Below are positions 5,805 to 11,424 of a stretch of 11,424 nt of DNA, piece after piece. This DNA is from an uncultured Mycoplasmatota bacterium (GTDB taxonomy: Bacteria > Bacillota_I > Bacilli_A > RF39 > UBA660). The position numbers were made by a program, and so were the translations under genes. The notes below the pieces were generated by a model, which was not told where the DNA came from, searched no databases, and saw nothing but the letters and a program-made list of their open reading frames with translations. The stretch is from NCBI GenBank assembly GCA_946497375.1, contig CAMMKE010000035.1, forward strand, positions 1 through 11,424, in the 5' to 3' direction. Positions within the stretch are counted from its first letter, which is position 1, and the number at the start of each line of letters is the position of its first letter.

Positions 5805-7403
5805 TTAATACTCCCTATAATCCATTAACATTTCTTCTAAATACTCTTTTAAATCATTGTCAGTTTCTTTATCTATATACTCTTCTAATTTTTCACATGC
5901 TAAGTCATAATCTTTCTCTTCATATAACTCTATAAGCATCTGATAAACATCAAACTTAACACTATAATCACAAGTTTTTAATTTTTCTTTAAAATACTCT
6001 ATTCCTTCATCTATCTTTCTCTTAGAATTAAATAAGAAATCTTTAACATTTAAGAAAAGTGTTTCGTTAGAATCATTTAAATCAAAACTATCATAAAAGA
6101 AATCAACCAATTCTTCTAAAAACACTAAATATTCTTTCTCTTTTGGTATATGTTTATTAATCATTTCCATAAGTAATTTACTATATCTTTCAAAGAATTG
6201 ATATAAACTGTAATGAATAGATACTTTTTCATCATAATCATTTATAGTTTTAAACGAATTATTTTTAACAACTACTTTTATCTTATCAAAAGCTTCTTTT
6301 AAATAGTCTATATTAATTCTATTTTCCTTTAAATAATCTCTATTAATAAACATAGGTATTGCCTTATGTTTTAACACATTATATAAAAGTTTATCTATCT
6401 CAATATATTCTTCTTTATAAAAATCATATAAATCATATTCATCACTACTAGTTTTCTTTTTAGGATATTCATCTAAACTCTTAGTAATATAAGATTGATA
6501 TGGTAAAAAATTACTTTCTTTATTAATACAACATTTTTTATATTTCTTACCACTTCCACATGGACAAGGATCATTTCTGCCTACTTTAGAAGGATCTTTC
6601 ATATTATTCGCTTTAGTCTCTTCTTCTATAAAAGATTCAAACATTTTTGAAACTTTATCTTCATCAAAAACATCTTCTCTATTATCAAAACATGCCCACC
6701 AACTCATTGACTTAATTGTATCATCAATAGGCTTAATTCTAACTAATTTATAATCATAATTAAATATATAATCAACAAAACTATCATAATCACCTATCAT
6801 CATAGTATTTATAACTCCATAATAATACATTTTCTTAACTTCATTCATTAAAGAAAATAAATGAAGGCTTGCAATAACTTCCATAATATCTGTATAAATA
6901 TCATCCATATCATCTTCATCATCTATATAATCATAAAGATCAAGAAGTTTTAATAAATATTTTTCTACTACATCTTTTGTTATTAATCCATTTTCACAGA
7001 AATAGACATATGTCTTTAAAAAATAACCTCTTATATTTTCATCTATATTTTTATTTTCAATAACTTTATTTATAGAATCAAAATCTCCATCAAATACACT
7101 AACTATAATAGAAGATAAATTATCATAAGCCCAGTCACCTAACAAATTATAAAAATCATACCCTTCTTTACTAAAAATATCTATTATTACTTTAAATAGT
7201 CGCTTATCTTTAAATTCTGCTAACAAAAAGACAGCATATACAACACTAAAAGGACATTCTTTATTTTTATCCATATTAGAAACAAAGTCTTTTAAATGAC
7301 TTAACAAAACATCACTAACTTCATCTTTATTCTTTTTAGCATATTCCACTGCTTCTTTTTGAAACATCTTATCATTTTTATTAAATTCTTTAATAATATC
7401 CAT
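5805..7403 (-). CDS. DUF1186 plus SEC-C zinc-motif protein
   Basis: 532 residues and the first gene of the operon. Residues 1-250 are helical and match my recall of DUF1186, with landmarks [39 protein letters not shown] and [21 protein letters not shown]; the region resembles a HEAT-type repeat scaffold. A SEC-C motif follows at 275-292, [19 protein letters not shown], with C280, C282, C291 and C292 as zinc ligands. The motif is known from the SecA tail, where it binds zinc and helps contact SecB and ribosomes, but it occurs in many proteins unrelated to secretion. Residues 300-532 are acidic, helical and unassigned; they may be more helical repeats. Unlike SecA, the motif is internal. Ribosome-binding site AAAGGAG (7412-7418) is well placed. 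No signal peptide is present. A role as a binding scaffold is inferred. Confidence 0.9.
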   Translation of the reverse strand: MDIIKEFNKNDKMFQKEAVEYAKKNKDEVSDVLLSHLKDFVSNMDKNKECPFSVVYAVFLLAEFKDKRLFKVIIDIFSKEGYDFYNLLGDWAYDNLSSIIVSVFDGDFDSINKVIENKNIDENIRGYFLKTYVYFCENGLITKDVVEKYLLKLLDLYDYIDDEDDMDDIYTDIMEVIASLHLFSLMNEVKKMYYYGVINTMMIGDYDSFVDYIFNYDYKLVRIKPIDDTIKSMSWWACFDNREDVFDEDKVSKMFESFIEEETKANNMKDPSKVGRNDPCPCGSGKKYKKCCINKESNFLPYQSYITKSLDEYPKKKTSSDEYDLYDFYKEEYIEIDKLLYNVLKHKAIPMFINRDYLKENRINIDYLKEAFDKIKVVVKNNSFKTINDYDEKVSIHYSLYQFFERYSKLLMEMINKHIPKEKEYLVFLEELVDFFYDSFDLNDSNETLFLNVKDFLFNSKRKIDEGIEYFKEKLKTCDYSVKFDVYQMLIELYEEKDYDLACEKLEEYIDKETDNDLKEYLEEMLMDYREY

Positions 7404-7425
7404 ACAACAATTCTCCTTTACTACT

Positions 7426-7457
7426 AAAAATAAGATAACATATTATAGTTATCTTAT
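7426..7457 (-). terminator. Perfect palindrome after the XRE gene: terminator and/or operator
   Basis: Arms ATAAGATAAC (7430-7439) and GTTATCTTAT (7448-7457) are exact reverse complements around an 8-bp loop. On the minus strand the stem is followed by a short T run, so it can act as a weak, AU-rich terminator. The far arm touches the XRE stop codon. The loop contains TATAAT in the minus orientation, which could be a -10 for the downstream operon, though no good -35 stands at the right distance. If so the palindrome would be its operator. The sequence does not decide between the two. Confidence 0.55.
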
Positions 7458-8236
7458 CAATTAAAATATTCTGAACCAGGACAAAAAACATTCTCAATTA
7501 ATTTATAAATTTCTTTATCACTGTCATGACTAGGAGCATAAATAACAAAAGTATATTTACCTATTTCTTTATCATATCTCATATTATAATACATCTCATA
7601 AATAGCATCTTTATAAGAAATAGAAATATTATAATAAACTGTATCACCATAACTAGAATTATCATAATTAATATCTTTAAATACAACACCTACATCTTCT
7701 AATGTTTTTAAATTCTTAATAAATTCTTTAATAGAATATTTTTCTAACTCCCTATTAGAAATATCTACATTATCATTTAATAAAGTCTCTATTTCTTTAT
7801 AATCATAACTTTCTAAAAGAGAAAACAACTTTTTAGTCTTATTATTTATAATAATAGTTGTATAAGATGGTAAATTTTTAAATTTTCCTAACTCTCCAAT
7901 AGATAAAATAATAAATGGAGACAAAATTAATAATGTAATTAAAAGTATGACAATTAATCTTCGTTTAAATCTATTATTATAGTACTTAATAGATTCAGTT
8001 ATAGTAGCATTATTATCATCTTTTAAGCCTAACTCTCCATTAAGTAATTCTGTAACACTAATACCTAAAATATTACATAATTCATTAAGAATACTTATAT
8101 CAGGGCATCCCTTACCACATTCCCATTTTGATATAGTCTTAGGACTAAGATTAAGTAAATCTGCTAAATCTTGTTGGGTAAGACCTTTATCCTTTCTTAC
8201 TTTCTTAATTAGTTTTCCAATTTTTTCTTGATTCAT
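7457..8236 (-). CDS. Membrane-anchored XRE-family transcriptional regulator
   Basis: 259 residues from the ATG at 8236. A GTG at 8245 would add three residues, but the opening MNQEKIGKLI is the typical family start, so the ATG is preferred; neither start has a strong ribosome-binding site. Residues 6-62 are an XRE/Cro helix-turn-helix: LTQQDLADLLNLSPKTISKW, followed by the common GKGCPDISIL segment. A basic stop (RFKRR) leads into one membrane helix at about 93-113. The remaining 145 residues would lie outside the cell and resemble a small beta-rich sensor domain that I cannot name. It is likely a DNA-binding protein responding to an envelope signal. It stands directly ahead of the SEC-C operon, 53 bp away, and may control it or itself. 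Confidence 0.9.
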   Translation of the reverse strand: MNQEKIGKLIKKVRKDKGLTQQDLADLLNLSPKTISKWECGKGCPDISILNELCNILGISVTELLNGELGLKDDNNATITESIKYYNNRFKRRLIVILLITLLILSPFIILSIGELGKFKNLPSYTTIIINNKTKKLFSLLESYDYKEIETLLNDNVDISNRELEKYSIKEFIKNLKTLEDVGVVFKDINYDNSSYGDTVYYNISISYKDAIYEMYYNMRYDKEIGKYTFVIYAPSHDSDKEIYKLIENVFCPGSEYFN

Positions 8237-8310
8237 ATTCTTCACTCTCTTTCTTACATAAAGAATATATAATAATATCTAAAATTTACACCCACTAATA
8301 GTAGAGTTTT

Positions 8311-8341
8311 AAAAAAGCATAAGTTTATTTACCTATGCTTT
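8311..8341 (-). terminator. Intrinsic terminator of the M18 aminopeptidase gene
   Basis: Minus strand: AAAGCATAGGT (8331-8341) pairs with ACTTATGCTTT (8314-8324) with one G-U pair and a 6-nt loop, followed by further T residues. The aminopeptidase TAG stop lies inside the left arm. It separates this gene from the XRE gene downstream. Confidence 0.8.
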
Positions 8342-9712
8342 CATTAAAAATGTTAAATAACCTCTATATGCTTCATAAATATCAACTTTACTAGTAACTT
8401 CATAAGGTGCATGCATATTTAAAACTCCAACCCCAGCATCAATTACTTTTACATCATAATTAGCAAGGATATAGGCAATAGTACCACCACCACCGGCATC
8501 TACTTTACCAAGCTCTGATATTTGATAACTAACATTATCACTATCTAAGATATTTCTAAGTTCTGCAATAAACTCAGCATCAGCATCATTACTACCACTC
8601 TTACCACGAGCACCTGTATATTTACAGAAAACTAAACCACGAGCTAAATATGATGAATTACGTTTATCCATAACACTAGCATAAAGTGGATCATATGCTG
8701 CATTAACATCACTACTTAACATCCGAGAATTAGATAGAACTCTTCTAACACTAACAAAACTATCTTCACCAAGTAAATGACAAACCTCTGCTATAGTATT
8801 TTCATAGAAACGAGATCCCATACCAGTAGAACCAACACTACCAATTTCTTCTTTATCAACTAAAATACAACATAAAGTCTTATCAGTAACTTCTGCCTCT
8901 AAAAAAGCCATAAGTGAAGAATAAGCACAACTTCTATCATCTTGACCATAAGATAAAACCATACTCTTATCTAGACCCATATCACGAGCAGAACCTGCAG
9001 GAACAACTTCTATTTCACTAGATAAGAAATCATCTTCTGATATATCATATTTCTCTTTTAATAAAGAAAGTACATTAGCTTTAACTCCTTCTTTATCTTC
9101 ACCCTTTAAAGGCATATTACCAATCAAAACATCTAAAGCTTCACCTTCAATTAATTTAGAAGCCTCTTTTTTCATCTGTTCACCCGCTAAATGAGGAAGT
9201 AAATCAGTTATACAAAATACAGGATCATCTTCACTTTCTCCAATATTAACATCTATCTTAGTACCATCCCTCTTAACAATAACCCCGTGTAAAGCTAGAG
9301 GAATAGTAGTCCATTGATACTTCTTAATACCCCCATAATAATGAGTATCAAAATAAGCAAAATCTGTATCTTCATATAAAGGATTAGCTTTTAAATCAAG
9401 TCTAGGAGAATCAATATGTGCTCCTAATATATTCATACCATTAGTAATAGAATCATTTCCTATTATAAATAAAATAACTGCTTTCCCTCTATTATCAGCA
9501 TAAATCTTATCTCCTGGTTTTAATGATCTCTCTTCTTTAATATAATCCACAATATTGTGGAAACCTTTCTCTTCAGCACGTCTAATAATCTCTTTATTAC
9601 ATTCTCTTTCTGTCTTTGAAACAGTTAAAAACTTCTTATAATCTTCACCCATCTCAAACACTTTAGAAACTTCTACAGCATCATACTTCTTCCAAATATT
9701 CTCTTTCAACAT
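8333..9712 (-). CDS. M18-family zinc aminopeptidase (aminopeptidase 1 type)
   Basis: This cytoplasmic dizinc exopeptidase removes N-terminal residues from peptides; family members often prefer acidic or neutral residues. With the upstream ATG it has 461 residues, normal for the family. In that numbering the zinc and catalytic signatures are GAHIDSPRLDLK (H101, D103), YGQDDRS (D260/D261), DKEEIGSVGSTG (E290/E291), SSDVNAAYDP (D337) and MHAPYE (H436). HYYGGIKKYQW is the typical substrate-side segment. The start at 9712 is chosen because AGGAAAGG (9719-9726) lies 6 nt upstream of it; the ATG at 9718 touches that site. The type matches proteins listed as ApeA in clostridia. It has its own promoter candidate and terminator, so it is a monocistronic housekeeping gene. 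Confidence 0.96.
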   Translation of the reverse strand: MLKENIWKKYDAVEVSKVFEMGEDYKKFLTVSKTERECNKEIIRRAEEKGFHNIVDYIKEERSLKPGDKIYADNRGKAVILFIIGNDSITNGMNILGAHIDSPRLDLKANPLYEDTDFAYFDTHYYGGIKKYQWTTIPLALHGVIVKRDGTKIDVNIGESEDDPVFCITDLLPHLAGEQMKKEASKLIEGEALDVLIGNMPLKGEDKEGVKANVLSLLKEKYDISEDDFLSSEIEVVPAGSARDMGLDKSMVLSYGQDDRSCAYSSLMAFLEAEVTDKTLCCILVDKEEIGSVGSTGMGSRFYENTIAEVCHLLGEDSFVSVRRVLSNSRMLSSDVNAAYDPLYASVMDKRNSSYLARGLVFCKYTGARGKSGSNDADAEFIAELRNILDSDNVSYQISELGKVDAGGGGTIAYILANYDVKVIDAGVGVLNMHAPYEVTSKVDIYEAYRGYLTFLMKA

Positions 9713-9718
9713 AATCAT

Positions 9719-9726
9719 CCTTTCCT
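9719..9726 (-). promoter_or_regulatory. Start-deciding ribosome-binding site of the M18 gene
   Basis: AGGAAAGG on the minus strand abuts the ATG at 9718 but is 6 nt from the ATG at 9712. This favours the downstream start. Confidence 0.65.
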
Positions 9727-9731
9727 ATTTT

Positions 9732-9740
9732 AGTATAACA
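9732..9740 (-). promoter_or_regulatory. Extended -10 promoter element for the M18 gene
   Basis: TGTTATACT on the minus strand matches the extended -10 form TGnTATAAT at all but one position. No good -35 is present at 17 bp, which is common for extended -10 promoters. It lies about 20 bp upstream of the start codon, so the mRNA leader would be very short. Confidence 0.45.
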
Positions 9741-9758
9741 CAAAACAAACAATTATAT

Positions 9759-11303
9759 TTATAAATGATAATATTTCATATCTTCATTATATTCTTTTTC
9801 TACCATCTTAACAAAAGATGTACCCATACTAATAGGATAAGTAGAAAGTAACCCATCATAAACAATTACCCCATCATATGGAAATAAAGAAGTAGTAACA
9901 ATACATGGTATATCATGGTAAGGAATAACTTCATCTATATTAGAATTTAATCCTTTAATCATATAAACACGATCACTAGAAAGAAGTGCCGTATAGTCTT
10001 CTTCATATTTAGCAATAGTAAACATTTCTCTAATACCTTGTTTAAATTTACTTACTTTCTCTAAGTCTTCACTATCAAAATTATGAGGATTATCTTTCAA
10101 ATAAGCATCTATAATCTTTTCTTTATCTTCAAATAGATACTCTATAATTGGCATTAATTGATTAGGATCTAACTGTTCCTGTTTATATATTTTTTTAACA
10201 CTAGTATTAACATGATACTTATTATTAACATACTCTAACAATGAAAAATATAAGTTGTAAAAACCTTTAGCTTTCATCTCACCTAAACAAGCATCCTTTT
10301 GACCTGTATATTCCATTTCTCTTTTAAATTCATATTCTTCTTGTTCTTTAAGTTTCTCTTTATATTCTCTAGGACACATTCCATTTAAAGCCCCTGAAGG
10401 CATCTCATCCATCGCTTGATCCATTAATTTAAAGAAATCACCTAAAGGATAATTTTTCAAAGCAGGAACATTCCTAATAGAATCCTTTAAAGACTCTCTA
10501 TCTTTATTTAATAATGCAAATATTCTAATTGGTTTTAATACTGTAAAACCGAAGAAAGGTAAGTCCATTAATTCTTTATAAAATTTTTTAACTATTTTAT
10601 TATCAAAGTTAAAATCATCATAAAATATATTTATATACTCCCCTAAATCAAAAGTTTGTGTACCACCAATAGCATATTCTTTTCTCGCCTCATCAAGCTC
10701 TTCCTCATAATGAAAATAACCAATATATAAACCAATAGGAACTTCTTTATCATAAACTTCCATATATTTATCATATATCATTACATAATAGTTAAATAAT
10801 TTATTATTAAATACATGATCAAATACTACTCTATCATCTAATTTTAATAAAGATGATGTTATATTTATTAAAGGATAAATCAAAAAGTTTCCCATTACTT
10901 TATAAAAGCCAATTAAAAATTCATTAAGTTCTGTTTTCTTCTTAACTTCACTCATTTTTACTTTAGATAACGCAAGTAAAATAGGCTCTTTTAATTCATC
11001 ATAAAAATCATACTCATATTTTTCATTATAACCAACTAACATTTTTTTAATTAAACTGGCTTTCTCAAATTTAAACCTTTCATCATCATAATTAATCTCT
11101 TCTCTATTAGCCATTCTTTTTAAAAACTTAATCTCTCTATAAGTACACATATCAATAATATTATTATAGTCACTATAAAACTCTATAATCTTTTCAAGCA
11201 TTTTCTTCCTAGTTATCTTATCATATTCTTTAAATTTAGGATAAATTCGACTATATAAGTCAAATACAAATTCCTTTTTATATGGATTATCAACAATTTT
11301 CAT
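9759..11303 (-). CDS. Unrecognised 514-residue cytoplasmic protein
   Basis: I do not recognise the family. The protein has no signal peptide. A hydrophobic patch near 133-155 (FLIGFYKVMGNFLIYPLINI) is too polar to be a sure membrane helix. Residues 1-330 look mostly helical. A segment near 305-345 is very acidic and basic (KEKLKEQEEYEFKREMEY), flanked by MCPREY and QKDACLGEMK. The last 90 residues form a compact beta-type domain beginning FTIAKYEEDYTALLSSD, with GLNSNIDEVIPYHDIPCIV and IVYDGLLSTYPISMGTSF. That tail reads like a small conserved domain seen in other Firmicute proteins of unknown role, which is a recollection and not a search result. Ribosome-binding site AGAGGTGAT is well placed. 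It follows a truncated gene by 29 bp and may be co-transcribed with it. Confidence 0.85.
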   Translation of the reverse strand: MKIVDNPYKKEFVFDLYSRIYPKFKEYDKITRKKMLEKIIEFYSDYNNIIDMCTYREIKFLKRMANREEINYDDERFKFEKASLIKKMLVGYNEKYEYDFYDELKEPILLALSKVKMSEVKKKTELNEFLIGFYKVMGNFLIYPLINITSSLLKLDDRVVFDHVFNNKLFNYYVMIYDKYMEVYDKEVPIGLYIGYFHYEEELDEARKEYAIGGTQTFDLGEYINIFYDDFNFDNKIVKKFYKELMDLPFFGFTVLKPIRIFALLNKDRESLKDSIRNVPALKNYPLGDFFKLMDQAMDEMPSGALNGMCPREYKEKLKEQEEYEFKREMEYTGQKDACLGEMKAKGFYNLYFSLLEYVNNKYHVNTSVKKIYKQEQLDPNQLMPIIEYLFEDKEKIIDAYLKDNPHNFDSEDLEKVSKFKQGIREMFTIAKYEEDYTALLSSDRVYMIKGLNSNIDEVIPYHDIPCIVTTSLFPYDGVIVYDGLLSTYPISMGTSFVKMVEKEYNEDMKYYHL

Positions 11304-11332
11304 AACATATCACCTCTTTTTTACTCATATCA

Positions 11333-11424
11333 CTATTTATATAAAATATCTATATCAACAAAACCATTGATACCATCAATAACCCCATCTTGACATAACT
11401 GCCACATCATATAATCTTTATCAT
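11333..11424 (-). CDS. C-terminal fragment of an unrecognised protein, cut by window edge
   Basis: An open frame enters from the right edge and runs 29 codons to a TAG. It contains MMWQLCQDGVIDGINGFVDI and ends DILYK. No start is visible, as expected for a 3-prime end. The residues look protein-like (Trp, Cys, regular hydrophobics) and the next gene starts 29 bp later on the same strand with a good ribosome-binding site, which supports a real gene end. The family is not recognised. Confidence 0.6.
   Translation of the reverse strand, partial: DKDYMMWQLCQDGVIDGINGFVDIDILYK

Noticed and set aside
5805..7403. SecA or secretion role from the SEC-C motif
   Set aside because: The protein has no ATPase or preprotein-binding regions. 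The motif is widespread in unrelated proteins.
1..11424. CRISPR arrays, tRNA and rRNA genes
   Set aside because: No regularly spaced direct repeats, no tRNA-like CCA/T-loop sequences and no rRNA-like GC-rich stretches were seen on either strand.

Overview
The window is very AT-rich (GC roughly 25-30 percent by eye) and every convincing gene lies on the minus strand, so it reads from right to left. TGA is used as a stop (for example where the pRiA4-type gene meets the phosphoesterase gene) and tryptophan is encoded by TGG, so the standard bacterial code applies and not the Mycoplasma code. Shine-Dalgarno sites of the AGAGG/AGGAGG type, the codon bias towards AAA/AAT/TTA, and the gene families point to a low-GC Firmicute, probably a Bacilli/Erysipelotrichia-like or uncultured gut lineage. 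The species cannot be named from the sequence.

Right part (11424 to about 8250): the tail of an unrecognised protein, then a 514-residue protein of unknown function, then an M18 zinc aminopeptidase. The aminopeptidase has its own extended -10 promoter candidate and a clear intrinsic terminator that overlaps its stop codon. Next is a membrane-anchored XRE-type regulator (8236-7457), closed by a 28-bp perfect palindrome.

Centre (7403 to 1725): six genes packed end to end (gaps of 1-11 bp or a 4-bp ATGA overlap), certainly one operon. In order they are a DUF1186/SEC-C protein, a protein with two divergent pRiA4b ORF-3-like domains, a calcineurin-like metallophosphoesterase, an unrecognised 248-residue protein, a second and better conserved two-domain pRiA4b ORF-3-like protein, and a cation diffusion facilitator with an unusual metal site. 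No function is established for the set. It is the best candidate here for an undescribed system.

Left part (1724 to 1): a 322-bp gap, then a RelA/SpoT-family (p)ppGpp enzyme cut by the window edge. The gap holds a possible gene remnant, a strong promoter whose -10 sits inside a perfect inverted repeat, a 32-codon hydrophobic small ORF, and a terminator hairpin directly upstream of the rel ribosome-binding site. The layout suggests either a stand-alone small-peptide gene or an attenuator for rel. In the Rel protein the hydrolase residues are intact, but the catalytic glutamate of the synthetase domain is replaced by glutamine. This predicts an alarmone hydrolase with weak or no synthetase activity.
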